Assembly: GCF_009711345.1 (NCBI RefSeq)
Contig: NZ_SMMA01000066.1
Location: forward strand, 308,574-372,573
Origin: Pseudovibrio flavus
GTDB lineage: Bacteria; Pseudomonadota; Alphaproteobacteria; Rhizobiales; Stappiaceae
DNA length: 64,000 bases
Direction of reading: 5' to 3'
Shown: piece after piece, positions 16,210 to 25,375 of the stretch
Layout: each line of letters starts with the position of its first letter
How positions within the stretch are numbered: position 1 is the first letter of the stretch
Translations under genes and position numbers: made by a program
The notes under the pieces: model-generated
Databases searched by the model: none
What the model saw: only the letters and a program-made list of their open reading frames with translations
What the model was told of the DNA's origin: nothing

Positions 16210-17931
16210 ATGGGCAAACCAACTACAACAGCTCGTTTTTTGAAAGCAGCAATCTTTGCAGGGAAGGGAGCAGAACCTGCAGATCTTGTTCTAAAAAATG
16301 TTGGTTTGTTTAGCGTCATGGATGGCAGCACCACAGTGACTGATATCGCCATTGTTGGCGACAGGATTGTGGGGACGCACGCGACGTATAGCGGAAAACG
16401 GGAGATTGATTGCTCAGGCAAGATCGCGGTTCCCGGATTTATTGATACACACCTGCATGTTGAATCCTCACTCGTTACGCCGTTCGAGTTTGATCGGTGT
16501 GTACTTCCTCATGGTGTGACGACTGCTATTTGCGATCCGCACGAGATTGCCAACGTGCTAGGGTCTGCCGGGATTGAGTACTTCCTTAAATGCGCTCAGG
16601 AAACGGTGATGGACCTTCGCGTTAACCTGTCTTCCTGTGTTCCTGCTACTGAGTTTGAAACTGCTGGTGCCCGTCTTGAGATTGAGGATCTTCTGCCCTT
16701 CAAGGACCATGAAAAGGTTATCGGACTGGCGGAGTTCATGAACTTTCCCGGGGTGCTTGCAGCTGATGATAATGTGCTGCGCAAACTGGAAGCTTTTCAA
16801 GGGGAGCATATAGATGGCCACGCACCGCTTCTGCGGGGTATGAATCTAAACGGTTATCTTGCCGCGGGCATTAGGACCGATCATGAGGCGACCTCAGCGG
16901 AAGAGGCGCTGGAGAAGCTTTCAAAGGGAATGACGATCCTCATTCGGGAAGGGTCGGTATCCAAGGACCTTGATGCGCTGGCTTCTATCTTGACGCCAGA
17001 GCGCTCCAGCTTCATCTGCCTTTGCACCGATGACCGGAACCCGCTTGATATCGCGGAGGAGGGACATCTGGATTGCATGATCCGCCGTTTGATTGCCCAT
17101 GGTGCAGCGCCTCGTGATGTTTACCGTGCCGCAAGTTGGTCTGCTGCTAATGCATTTGGCTTGAAGGATTGCGGTTTGCTGGCTCCAGGATGGCGGGCCG
17201 ACATTGTGCTGCTGGATGATCTGGAAAGCTGCGCCGTATCTAGGGTGGTGAGTGGTGGCAGGCCCGTGGAGCCGGCTCTGTTTGATGCACGAGCCATTGT
17301 TGAGCCGGATGGTTTGACAGATAGCTGCCATGCGCCAACGGTTTCGGCGGCAGACTTTATGGTTCCAGCGCGCCAAGGTGAGCAATCTGTAATCGGCGTT
17401 AAGGCCGGTCTTATTCTTACCTTCCATGAAAAGCGTGTGCTTCCGGTTCAAGGCAATCAAAGCCTTGTGGATGTCAGTCAGGACGTAGTGAAGGTTTCTG
17501 TCGTCGAGCGCCATGGAAAGAACGGCAATATCGCGGTTAGCTTTGTTCATGGCTTTGGCTTGAAGCGCGGCGCGATTGCTTCATCCGTCGGTCATGACAG
17601 CCACAACATCTGCGTCGTTGGTGCGAGTGAGGAGGCGATGGCGATTGCTGTTAACCGCTTGCAAGACCTCAAAGGTGGCTTTGTGGTTGCGGATGAAAAT
17701 GGCGTAATGGCCGAGTTGGCACTGCCCCTTGCCGGATTGATGAGCTTGGAGAGTTATGAGGACGTGCGCGAGGCACTGGAAGCGCTGCGGGAATCGGCGG
17801 TTGCAATCGGTTGTACCTTGCCGGAGCCGTTCCTTCAGGTGGCTTTCCTGCCGCTTCCGGTTATACCGCATTTGAAAATCACTGATAAGGGCCTGTTTGA
17901 TGTGGACGCTTTTTGCCTGCTGGAGCACTAG
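16210..17931 (+). CDS. ade: Adenine deaminase
   Basis: Amidohydrolase of the AdeC type, converting adenine to hypoxanthine in purine salvage. ATG 16210 ([14 protein letters not shown]) is preferred because GAGGGG precedes it closely, giving 573 residues (B. subtilis AdeC is about 577). Metal-binding [11 protein letters not shown] lies near residue 80, followed by [20 protein letters not shown], and CTDDRNP further on. The C-terminal AdeC domain is complete (VRHGHN-like [22 protein letters not shown]). Monocistronic by position. Confidence 0.92.
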   Translation: MGKPTTTARFLKAAIFAGKGAEPADLVLKNVGLFSVMDGSTTVTDIAIVGDRIVGTHATYSGKREIDCSGKIAVPGFIDTHLHVESSLVTPFEFDRCVLPHGVTTAICDPHEIANVLGSAGIEYFLKCAQETVMDLRVNLSSCVPATEFETAGARLEIEDLLPFKDHEKVIGLAEFMNFPGVLAADDNVLRKLEAFQGEHIDGHAPLLRGMNLNGYLAAGIRTDHEATSAEEALEKLSKGMTILIREGSVSKDLDALASILTPERSSFICLCTDDRNPLDIAEEGHLDCMIRRLIAHGAAPRDVYRAASWSAANAFGLKDCGLLAPGWRADIVLLDDLESCAVSRVVSGGRPVEPALFDARAIVEPDGLTDSCHAPTVSAADFMVPARQGEQSVIGVKAGLILTFHEKRVLPVQGNQSLVDVSQDVVKVSVVERHGKNGNIAVSFVHGFGLKRGAIASSVGHDSHNICVVGASEEAMAIAVNRLQDLKGGFVVADENGVMAELALPLAGLMSLESYEDVREALEALRESAVAIGCTLPEPFLQVAFLPLPVIPHLKITDKGLFDVDAFCLLEH

Positions 17932-18051
17932 CGCCCTCAAAACGTTCGGTCCGGTTCCTCGAAATCTAAGGAATTAGCCTATTAGGTGTAGTTGACGTTT
18001 TCGGTAGGGTGGCGCACTCTGGTTAGTAATTAACCTATGCTAGGTAGGGGT

Positions 18052-18078
18052 GCCCGCGCTTTGGAGGAGGTCGCGGGC
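18052..18078 (+). other. Hairpin with GGAGGAGG in its loop, upstream of the acyl-CoA ligase
   Basis: GCCCGCG (18052-18058) pairs with CGCGGGC (18072-18078); the 13-base loop holds GGAGGAGG. It is 57 bases before the preferred ATG 18135 and 9 bases before the alternative ATG 18087. A perfect Shine-Dalgarno core displayed in a stable loop could recruit ribosomes or be a regulated site. Confidence 0.4.
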
Positions 18079-18134
18079 GAGACTCTATGGAGTTTGACGC
18101 CTGCCGGCAAAACACATGGCAGGGGGGATCTGTA

Positions 18135-19805
18135 ATGACGAGCGCTGACGAATGGGCCGCTAACTTTAAAGCGAGACCGCTGGGAGAGTATCTTGATGAC
18201 ACACTGCGTGTGTACTCGGAACGCCCTGCGACGGACTTCCTTGGCAAAACAACAACCTACGCTGAGCTGGGCGATATGGTTGACCGTATCGCGGCTGGCC
18301 TGCAGGCCATGGGTGTCAAGAAAGACGATAAAGTTGGCATCTGTTTGCCGAACTGCCCTTACTATCCTGCGTTTTACTATGCGATCCTCAATCTCGGTGC
18401 GACCGTCGTAAACGTTAATCCGCTTTACGTTGAGCGTGAGATGTCGTTTCAGGTAAGAGACAGCGGCGCCAAGATTATGGTGACGCTCGACCTCAAAGTG
18501 ATTTACGACAAGATTGAAGCTGTTCGCAAAGAAGGCGCGCTGGAAAAGGTTATCGTTTGCCCTATGGCCGATATCCTGCCGCAGCCTAAAAAGCTTCTGT
18601 TCACACTCTTCAAGGGTAAAGAGCGGGCTAAAATTCCTAGCGATACCAACCACGTTACCTACAGCCAGCTCACTGCAAATGCTGGTAAATACGAGCGTGC
18701 GCAGATTGATCCGTACGAGCAGATTGCTGTTTTGCAGTACACTGGCGGTACGACTGGTGTGCCTAAGGGCGCGATGCTGACCCACGCAAACCTTTCTGCC
18801 AACATGGAGCAGATGCGCGAGGCGTTTATTACCGCCAAGCCTGGTGTTGAGCGCATGATGTGCGTTCTGCCGTTCTTCCATGTTTTTGCAATGACGGTCT
18901 GTCAGAACCTTTCGGTTCTTATCGGCGCTGAAATGCTGCTTATGCCGCGTTTTGAAATGAAGATGTTCCTTGATCTTGCAACGCGCAAGAAAGCGACGCT
19001 TTGCGCAGGTGTTCCGACGATCTACAACGCGATCAACAACTCCCCTGAGACGAAGAAGTACGACCTCAGCTCCATCAAGCTTTGTATGTCTGGTGGCGCA
19101 CCGCTTCCTGTTGAGGTGAAGCAGGAGTTTGAGGCGCTTACTGGCTGCTTCCTCGTTGAAGGTTATGGCCTTTCTGAATCTTCCCCAGTGGCCTGTGCCA
19201 ACCCGCTGGATGGAACCGCCCGGGATGGCTCTATCGGTTTGCCTGTGGCAGGTACCAAAATTGAGTTCCGCGATCTGGAAGATCCGACCAAGCAGGTTCC
19301 GAAGGGCGAAAAAGGTGAGGTTTGCATCATCGGTCCTCAGGTGATGAAGGGTTATTGGCAGCGTCCGGACGAGTCTGAGAAGACCTTGATCAACGGCAGT
19401 ATCTTGCGCACCGGCGATGTTGGTTATGAAGATGCGGACGGGTTTATCTACCTTGTTGATCGCATCAAGGACCTTATCATCTGCTCCGGCTACAACGTTT
19501 ATCCGCGTGTGATTGAAGAGGCCCTTTATCAGCATCCTGCTGTTGAAGAGACGATCGTTATCGCTGTGCCGGATGATTATCGCGGTCAGGCGCCTAAGGC
19601 GTTCGTAAAGCTGCGCGAAGGTGAGAACGTATCCTCTGATGATCTGATGGGCTTCCTCAAATCCCACATCTCCAAAATTGAGATGCCAAAGGAAATCGTG
19701 TTCCGCGAGGAACTGCCAAAGACACTGGTTGGCAAGCTTTCCAAGAAAGAACTGGTTGAGGAAGAAGCCGAGAAGCGCAAAGCGGAAGAAGCTGCAACGG
19801 CGTAA
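18135..19805 (+). CDS. fadD: Long-chain fatty-acid CoA ligase (FadD-like)
   Basis: AMP-forming acyl-CoA synthetase of 556 residues from ATG 18135 (AGGGGGG eight bases upstream); ATG 18087 would add 16 residues. Motifs: P-loop-like YTGGTTGVPKGAMLTH, CVLPFFHVFAMT, VEGYGLSESSPV, and the lid motif VDRIKDLIICSGYNVYP. It activates fatty acids to acyl-CoA for beta-oxidation or lipid building. Chain length cannot be read from sequence. Alone between adenine deaminase and a convergent transporter, with a terminator after it. Confidence 0.9.
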   Translation: MTSADEWAANFKARPLGEYLDDTLRVYSERPATDFLGKTTTYAELGDMVDRIAAGLQAMGVKKDDKVGICLPNCPYYPAFYYAILNLGATVVNVNPLYVEREMSFQVRDSGAKIMVTLDLKVIYDKIEAVRKEGALEKVIVCPMADILPQPKKLLFTLFKGKERAKIPSDTNHVTYSQLTANAGKYERAQIDPYEQIAVLQYTGGTTGVPKGAMLTHANLSANMEQMREAFITAKPGVERMMCVLPFFHVFAMTVCQNLSVLIGAEMLLMPRFEMKMFLDLATRKKATLCAGVPTIYNAINNSPETKKYDLSSIKLCMSGGAPLPVEVKQEFEALTGCFLVEGYGLSESSPVACANPLDGTARDGSIGLPVAGTKIEFRDLEDPTKQVPKGEKGEVCIIGPQVMKGYWQRPDESEKTLINGSILRTGDVGYEDADGFIYLVDRIKDLIICSGYNVYPRVIEEALYQHPAVEETIVIAVPDDYRGQAPKAFVKLREGENVSSDDLMGFLKSHISKIEMPKEIVFREELPKTLVGKLSKKELVEEEAEKRKAEEAATA

Positions 19806-19838
19806 ACTTCTAGCGTTCTTTGACTTAGAAATAACGAG

Positions 19839-19866
19839 AAGGGGTAGCGAATGATCGCTGCCCCTT
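19839..19866 (+). terminator. Terminator after the acyl-CoA ligase
   Basis: AAGGGGTAGCGA, loop ATGA, TCGCTGCCCCTTTTT: a 10-bp stem with one imperfect pair and a T run. Between convergent genes, so it may serve both strands. Confidence 0.85.
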
Positions 19867-19877
19867 TTTATTGTTCT

Positions 19878-20849
19878 CTAAGCGCCTTCGCCAATTGTGT
19901 TTTTGCGTTCTAGCTTCCGCTTGGACTCGCGATGCATGGTGTAGAGCGATGCGCCGATAATGATGGAAGCGCCAACATAAGTTGTCCACTCAGGCCATAC
20001 GCCAAACACCACAACACTGATGATGCTGGCGTAAACGATACGGGTATAATCCATTGGCGCGACGACTGTCGCTTCGCCCGCTTTCATCGCCTGAATGTTA
20101 CACATCTGCGCCATCCAGCTAACAGCACCGAGCGCTGCAAGAATGATCCAGTCGCCTTGGCTCATTGGTGTCCAGTAGTAGATGGCAAATGGTGTCAGCA
20201 GCAAACCAACGAATGCGGCCTGGAAGGTCAAAATAGTGATTGGCGGATCAAGCTGCGAAACCTTGCGCAGGATGATGCCGACGATCGCGGCGCAGGCTGC
20301 GCCTGCCAAGGCAATCACAGTGTAGATATTAAACTCTGAACCGCCACCCGGCTGGACGATAATCAACACGCCGATAAAGCCGAGAATAGTCGCTGCCCAA
20401 CGGTGGACACCAACAACCTCGCCAAGGAAGAAGATAGCGAAAACGGTGAGGAAGAAGGTGCGCGAGAAGCCAATAACGGTACTGTCGGCCAGAGGCAGTT
20501 CAATAACAGCGCTAAAGCCCATGACCATCGCCCCTGTTGCAAGAACGACCCGCGCTGCATGAAGCATAGGTGCTTTGGTTCTCAATGATCCGGGAAGTCC
20601 GCGAATGATCACTGGAAGCGAGATTACAAGCATAAATAGCTGACGGAAAACAAGTATCTGGGTTACGTGAAGCCTTTCGCCCAGCAGCTTAACCAGTGCC
20701 CCCATGATTGCGAAGAGAACGGTGCCAAGTAGTGCCCAGAGGATGCCGCGCACATTGCCGGGCAAGCGCCGCCAAGAGCGGGCCGTGTGGTAACCTGCTC
20801 TGACCAGCGGTCGCAGGGGCTTGTAGTGCCTGAGAGAGGACGTCGGCAT
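19878..20849 (-). CDS. EamA/DMT-family exporter
   Basis: A 323-residue membrane protein of the drug/metabolite transporter superfamily, with about ten hydrophobic segments in two EamA halves (first about 35-165, second about 175-305). The basic N terminus (RHYKPLRPLVRAG) and basic end (HRESKRKLERKN) sit on the cytoplasmic side. Family members export amino acids, nucleosides or other metabolites; the substrate is unknown. It resembles the gene at 23743 in plan (both carry a VV..HRWAATILGF / VRIYRWSAVLVGF block), so the two are distant paralogues flanking the orphan molybdenum-enzyme gene. Confidence 0.85.
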   Translation of the reverse strand: MPTSSLRHYKPLRPLVRAGYHTARSWRRLPGNVRGILWALLGTVLFAIMGALVKLLGERLHVTQILVFRQLFMLVISLPVIIRGLPGSLRTKAPMLHAARVVLATGAMVMGFSAVIELPLADSTVIGFSRTFFLTVFAIFFLGEVVGVHRWAATILGFIGVLIIVQPGGGSEFNIYTVIALAGAACAAIVGIILRKVSQLDPPITILTFQAAFVGLLLTPFAIYYWTPMSQGDWIILAALGAVSWMAQMCNIQAMKAGEATVVAPMDYTRIVYASIISVVVFGVWPEWTTYVGASIIIGASLYTMHRESKRKLERKNTIGEGA

Positions 20850-21138
20850 AGGACCTATGGGCTTTCGGTTGGACGATAGCGTTAATTGGTCTGGCCAAAG
20901 CTGCCAGCGAGGTCGCTATCCCGTCCGTGTTAGAATGGCTTTCTAGCTCTTAAGGGGAAATTTCTAAGGCGTCAATTTGGCGAAATTAGACTTAAGCAGG
21001 GATTGGTCCGCACTAGCCATCTTTTCCGTAGAGTATCTCATCTCGCGTATATATACTTAGTCTCGTTTTCACGGCTTACTCTCCCGAATTTGCCGTAGGG
21101 TCCCGAAAACAAACAGCAAATTTTCGCAAGGTCAGGTG
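20850..21138. other. Divergent gap upstream of the molybdenum-enzyme gene
   Basis: About 290 bases, moderately AT-rich around 20960-21060, with no gene that I can support. It should hold the promoters of both divergent genes. Confidence 0.4.
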
Positions 21139-23445
21139 ATGAATAAAGTTGCAACGCCAAAATTCGGCATCGGTGCCTCTGTTCTTCGTGTGGAAGACGA
21201 CAGGTTCATCAGTGGTACAGGGCAATATACCGATGATGTGCACAAAGAAGGGGCACTCGTTGGTTTTATGCTTCGCTCTCCTGTCGCGCATGCCCGCTTC
21301 ACGATGGAAGGCTTGGAAGATGCGCGCGAAGCTGACGGCGTAAAGCTGGTTCTCACAGCTGATGACCTTGAAGGCATCAACAAAATTCCATGCAAAGCAC
21401 CGGTAAAGCAGATTGACGGGACCGTCTGTCCAGTGCCGGAACGCGAGGTTCTATGTAGCTCCGTGGTCCGCCATGTGGGGGATGCGGTTGCGTTTATCGT
21501 TGCCGACACATTGGAAAACGCCAAGGCCGCCTCCGAGATGATTATGGTCGATTACGAAGACCTTCCGGTGACTGTTGGCGTGGAGCATGCCCTAGAAGGG
21601 GACGCCTCGGTTATCTGGTCTGACCTTGGAAGCAACAAAGCGTTTGAAATTGGCCGTGGCGACAAGGACAAGACCGAGCAAGCCTTTGCTGCGGCGGCCA
21701 AAACCGTGTCGGTTAAATTGGTCAACAATCGTGTGGTGTGCAACTACATGGAGCCGCGTGCCTGCATTGGTGAGTATGACAGCGGGGCAGACCGCTACAC
21801 CCTAACCGCCGGTACGCAAGGCGGCCACGGCATGCGTGCGATCATCGCCAAAGATATTCTGGGCATCTCCGAGGATCGTCTTCGGGTAATCACGCCGGAT
21901 GTTGGTGGTGGGTTTGGCACCAAGGCCTTTTGTTACCGCGAGTATCCGCTTGCGCTGGTTGCCGCCAAGCAGCTAGGCGTTCCAGTGCGTTGGGCGGCAG
22001 ATCGAACTGACCACTTTGTGACAGATGCGCATGGGCGCGATAACGTCTCCTTTGCAGAGCTTGCCCTTGATAGCACCAACAAGATTACCGGCCTGAAGAT
22101 CAAAGTACTGGCAGATATGGGCGCCTATTTGCACCAGTTTGGCCCTGCTATCCCTGAGGTTGGTATCTCTATGAGTACCGGCCTTTATGATGTTCCGGCT
22201 CTGTGGGTTGAGGCGCACGGCGTATACACGAACACTGTACCCGTTGATGCCTACCGAGGCGCAGGGCGGCCTGAGGCGGCTTATCTCATTGAGCGGCTGA
22301 TGGATAAGGCCGCTCATGAAATGGGTGAAGACCCAGCCGCGTTCCGTCATCGTAATTTTATCGCCAACGATGCTCTGCCTTACAAAACGCCGACTGGGCG
22401 AACCTATGACACCGGTGATTTTAGTGCCCATTTGGATAAGGCGCTGGCCGTTGCTGATAGAGATGGTTTTGCCGAACGCGAAAAAGAGAGCAAGGAACGC
22501 GGTAAGTATCGCGGCTTGGGCTTTGCCTCCTATGTAGAAGCTTGTGCTTTCCCGACAGGAGAAGAAGCAACGGTGGAACTGAACGAAGATGGCTCTGCAA
22601 CCCTTTATATTGGCACCCAAAATAACGGTCAGGGGCATGAGACAGCCTATGGTCAGGTGATCGCTGCCCACTTGGGTATCGATGTAAGCCGCGTACATTT
22701 GGTGCAAGGTGATACGGACCGCGTTCGCAAGGGGGGAGGAACCGGTGGTTCCCGTTCTATCCCTCTAGGTGTGACCTCTACCAACGCTGCCTCAATCGAC
22801 CTTGTTAAGCAGATCAAACAGATCGCAGGCGAGGAGTTGGAAGCTGGCATTGACGATCTAGAGCTCGAAGAAGGGCATGTGCGTATTGTTGGAACCGACA
22901 GGCAAATGAGCCTTGCACAGGTTGCAGCGAAAGCGCCCAACAAGCTGATGGCTCGTGAGGAAGTATTGCAGCACGAATGTACCTATCCAAATGGTACGCA
23001 TGTTTGTGAGGTGGAAGTTGATCCGGAAACGGGCACTGTCCATATCTGCAACTTTGTTATCGTTGATGATTTCGGGGTGACGGTGAACCCATTGCTGCTT
23101 GAAGGGCAGGTACACGGCGGGGCAGCGCAAGCTATCTCGCAAGCTCTTTGTGAAAGCACGGTCTATGACGAGGATGGGCAGCTGCTCAGCGCCTCGTTCC
23201 TCGATTATCATGTGGCCCGTGCGGATAATCTGCCGTCCTTCTCCTTCCAGACTCACAATGTGCCTTCAACGACGAATGCCCTCGGCATCAAGGGGGCAGG
23301 TGAGGCTGGAACGATTGGCGCAACGCCAGCGGTTATGAATGCATTGCAAGATGCGCTCTCTCGCCATGCCGGCGTTGAGTGGATTGATATGCCTGCAACG
23401 CCTTCCCGCATTTGGGAAGCGATCAGAGCAGCACGGGTCAGCTGA
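21139..23445 (+). CDS. Orphan xanthine dehydrogenase/CoxL-family molybdenum-binding subunit (form II)
   Basis: 768 residues, the usual length of the large subunit of molybdenum hydroxylases. N-terminal aldehyde-oxidase a/b domain (about 15-130), then the molybdopterin-binding part with GGGFGTKAF and GAGEAGTIGATPAV near the end. The active-site loop is AYRGAGR, the form II signature, not the AYxCSFR loop of true CO dehydrogenase. No medium (FAD) or small (2Fe-2S) subunit is adjacent: both neighbours are EamA transporters. It must pair with subunits elsewhere or act alone. The substrate is unknown; aromatic aldehydes and N-heterocycles are common for the family. Confidence 0.88.
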   Translation: MNKVATPKFGIGASVLRVEDDRFISGTGQYTDDVHKEGALVGFMLRSPVAHARFTMEGLEDAREADGVKLVLTADDLEGINKIPCKAPVKQIDGTVCPVPEREVLCSSVVRHVGDAVAFIVADTLENAKAASEMIMVDYEDLPVTVGVEHALEGDASVIWSDLGSNKAFEIGRGDKDKTEQAFAAAAKTVSVKLVNNRVVCNYMEPRACIGEYDSGADRYTLTAGTQGGHGMRAIIAKDILGISEDRLRVITPDVGGGFGTKAFCYREYPLALVAAKQLGVPVRWAADRTDHFVTDAHGRDNVSFAELALDSTNKITGLKIKVLADMGAYLHQFGPAIPEVGISMSTGLYDVPALWVEAHGVYTNTVPVDAYRGAGRPEAAYLIERLMDKAAHEMGEDPAAFRHRNFIANDALPYKTPTGRTYDTGDFSAHLDKALAVADRDGFAEREKESKERGKYRGLGFASYVEACAFPTGEEATVELNEDGSATLYIGTQNNGQGHETAYGQVIAAHLGIDVSRVHLVQGDTDRVRKGGGTGGSRSIPLGVTSTNAASIDLVKQIKQIAGEELEAGIDDLELEEGHVRIVGTDRQMSLAQVAAKAPNKLMAREEVLQHECTYPNGTHVCEVEVDPETGTVHICNFVIVDDFGVTVNPLLLEGQVHGGAAQAISQALCESTVYDEDGQLLSASFLDYHVARADNLPSFSFQTHNVPSTTNALGIKGAGEAGTIGATPAVMNALQDALSRHAGVEWIDMPATPSRIWEAIRAARVS

Positions 23446-23464
23446 GGCGGCCTCAGGTTTTTTG
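23442..23464 (+). terminator. Terminator overlapping the molybdenum-enzyme stop codon
   Basis: CTGAGG, loop CGG, CCTCAG, then GTTTTTTG. The TGA stop is inside the stem. Confidence 0.7.
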
Positions 23465-23491
23465 CAGAGTATTCGGGTTTGCATGACTATT

Positions 23492-23542
23492 GAAAACACG
23501 GGCAGGGCATGCGCGCTAAGTGCATAGCAGCCCCGTGTTTTC
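23492..23542. repeat. 11-bp perfect inverted repeat in the gap before the second EamA gene
   Basis: GAAAACACGGG (23492-23502) pairs with CCCGTGTTTTC (23532-23542) across 29 bases that contain further short complementary segments. It is too far from either gene end to be an ordinary terminator, and there is no T run outside the stem. The rest of the roughly 300-base gap shows nothing I can assign. Confidence 0.45.
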
Positions 23543-23742
23543 TGCATTTGTGGTTTTTTCAAAAAAGCTGCACTAACAACTTCCAGAGGGTCAGATTCGA
23601 TGCTTGCCAAGGTTTGGCGGTTGTGACTAAAGTCTAGGTTATTAGGCTTACGCGTTTCGCACCTCTTTTCCACCTTTCCATAAACCTGTTGAGCTTGCTG
23701 GTTTGCTGGCTGCGCTTCTCCAAGTTTTCTAAGAGCGACACT

Positions 23743-24768
23743 ATGGGACTGTTCAAACCCAACTCTTATCGTCGCCCGCCCGTGCAGAAAATGCCGGAGG
23801 GTGCTACCCCTACTGCTGTGGGGGAAGATGCGCGCCCGCTTCTGGGTATTTTCTTCAAGATCGTCTCCACCTTCAGTTTCTTTTTGATGGTGACGGCGCT
23901 GAAATGGGTTTCCGATGATGTTCCGGTTACCCAGTCTGTATTCTCGCGCAACTTCTTCGGCCTTTTTCCCATCTTCATCATGATGGGTTACAACGGCATG
24001 CTGATTCAGGGGTGGAAGACAAAGCGCCCGGGAACCCACTTTACCCGCGCCATCATCGGTGTTGCCGGTATGGCTTGTGGTTTCGTCGGCTTTACGTTGA
24101 TCCCGCTGCCTGATGCTACAGCTATCGGCTTTTCCGGTCCTTTGATCGTGGTTGTTTTGGCTGCTGTGCTGCTTAAAGAAACCGTTCGTATCTATCGCTG
24201 GAGCGCGGTTCTTGTTGGTTTTGTTGGCGTTATCATTACCGTTCTTCCGCACTTGGGGCAGGGTGGTGGCAGCTTTGGCTCCAACATCGGCGCGATGTTC
24301 TCGTTCATGGGCGCGTTCTTCGGCGCTTTTGCCATGATCACCGTTCGAAAGCTGTGTGAGACAGAACGTACCGCAACCATCGTTCTTTGGTTTACGTTCT
24401 CATCCAGCGTGCTCTCCGCGCTGACCTATCCGCTGGGTTGGTTCTATCCGGAAATGGCTTGGGTCATGCCGAATATGCATGATGCGCTGTGCTTGATTGG
24501 CGTTGGTATCTTTGGCGGTATTGGCCAGATCTTCCTGACCCAGAGCTATCGCTATGCAGATGCTTCTACTATTGCCCCGTTTGATTACATGAACATGGTT
24601 TGGGCGATCTTGTTTGGCTACATGCTGTTTGCAGAAGTGCCGACCAATGAGGTTCTGATCGGTTCTTGTATTGTTATCGCAGCCGGTGTGTTTGTTATCT
24701 GGCGCGAACGTCAACTGGGTTACGACCGCACAAGAGCGCGGCGTGCTTCCACGCCATCCAAATTCTAA
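23743..24768 (+). CDS. EamA/DMT-family exporter
   Basis: 341 residues from ATG 23743 (MGLFKPNSYRR); the frame is open further upstream, but those codons look untranslated and no start has a strong ribosome site. About ten membrane segments in two EamA repeats, a soluble N-terminal stretch of about 40 residues, and a basic C-terminal tail. The QSVFSRNFFGLFPI and LPDATAIGFSGPLI blocks are typical of the RarD/YdcZ-like DMT exporters. Substrate unknown. Ends at a bidirectional terminator. Confidence 0.85.
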   Translation: MGLFKPNSYRRPPVQKMPEGATPTAVGEDARPLLGIFFKIVSTFSFFLMVTALKWVSDDVPVTQSVFSRNFFGLFPIFIMMGYNGMLIQGWKTKRPGTHFTRAIIGVAGMACGFVGFTLIPLPDATAIGFSGPLIVVVLAAVLLKETVRIYRWSAVLVGFVGVIITVLPHLGQGGGSFGSNIGAMFSFMGAFFGAFAMITVRKLCETERTATIVLWFTFSSSVLSALTYPLGWFYPEMAWVMPNMHDALCLIGVGIFGGIGQIFLTQSYRYADASTIAPFDYMNMVWAILFGYMLFAEVPTNEVLIGSCIVIAAGVFVIWRERQLGYDRTRARRASTPSKF

Positions 24769-24780
24769 TTCTAGAAAACA

Positions 24781-24806
24781 AAAAGGGCAGCGAAAGCTGC
24801 CCTTTT
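24781..24806. terminator. Bidirectional terminator
   Basis: AAAAGGGCAGC, loop GAAA, GCTGCCCTTTTT between convergent genes; T runs on both strands. Confidence 0.85.
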
Positions 24807-24825
24807 TCGTTCTGCTCCAAGAGCT

Positions 24826-25062
24826 TTAAAATGCGCGGAATGTGATGATTGTACGCGTATCCTGAATGCCGTCGAACTGCTGGATTTTTTCGCTAACGAA
24901 GCGGCCGATGTCTTCGCCTTCATCCAGATAGATTTTCACCATCAGGTCCATATCACCGGATGTGGAATAGATTTCCGAAGCAAGTTCGGCATCTGCAATG
25001 GCGTTTGCCACGTCGTAGGTTCTACCCAGCTGGCATTTAATCATTACGTAAAACGGTGTCAT
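24826..25062 (-). CDS. Stand-alone Lrp/AsnC ligand-binding (RAM) domain protein
   Basis: 78 residues from MTPFYVMIKC (25062); the upstream extension of the frame has no homology. The sequence is a complete Lrp/AsnC C-terminal domain: strand YVMIKCQLG, helix TYDVANAIADAELASEIYS, GDMDLMVKIYLDEGED, closing RTIITFRAF. There is no DNA-binding helix. Such single-domain proteins can sense amino acids and modulate full-length Lrp proteins or act independently. Divergent from the TPP-riboswitch operon. The full-length Lrp at 6449 could be a partner, but nothing shows it. Confidence 0.85.
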   Translation of the reverse strand: MTPFYVMIKCQLGRTYDVANAIADAELASEIYSTSGDMDLMVKIYLDEGEDIGRFVSEKIQQFDGIQDTRTIITFRAF

Positions 25063-25231
25063 AAAACTATTCCCTGCCGCAATGCGCGGTATGTGTTCGG
25101 TTTGCCGTAGTGTGCCCAGAATTTGACAGAGGGTGCAAGGGCGGTCGCTTACCTGCCAACGGATTTCCCAGTCCATAGCTTTATTGGGGTAACCACTTGC
25201 AATGTTCTCAGTCGTTTGCTAGCAATTTGGC

Positions 25232-25321
25232 ATCTCATGGGGGTGCCCAAGTTGGGCTGAGAGGCAAACGTGCCAACTCCTTGAACCTGATCCGGATCGT
25301 GCCGGCGGAGGGAATTGGGAT
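25232..25321 (+). ncRNA. TPP riboswitch (THI element)
   Basis: Conserved THI-box blocks in order: GGGTGCC, GGGCTGAGA, CCTTGAACCTGATCCGGAT, TGCCGGCGGAGGGA. The closing stem is ATCTCA (25232-25237) with TGGGAT (25316-25321). It lies about 55 bases before the thiM start. Thiamine pyrophosphate binding would turn the operon down, probably by hiding the ribosome site, as in other proteobacterial versions. I see no terminator hairpin in the short leader. Confidence 0.95.
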
Positions 25322-25375
25322 GATGACAATGCCATATTCTTGTCTTCCTGCATTTACGTGCGGAGGACAAACACC

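Noticed and set aside
18030-19667. A 545-codon frame opposite the acyl-CoA ligase
   Set aside because: The His/Arg-rich translation has no family resemblance and is explained by codon bias of the ligase, which has all its motifs.
21139-23445. Functional CO dehydrogenase
   Set aside because: The active-site loop is AYRGAGR, not the CO dehydrogenase form, and the other subunits are missing.
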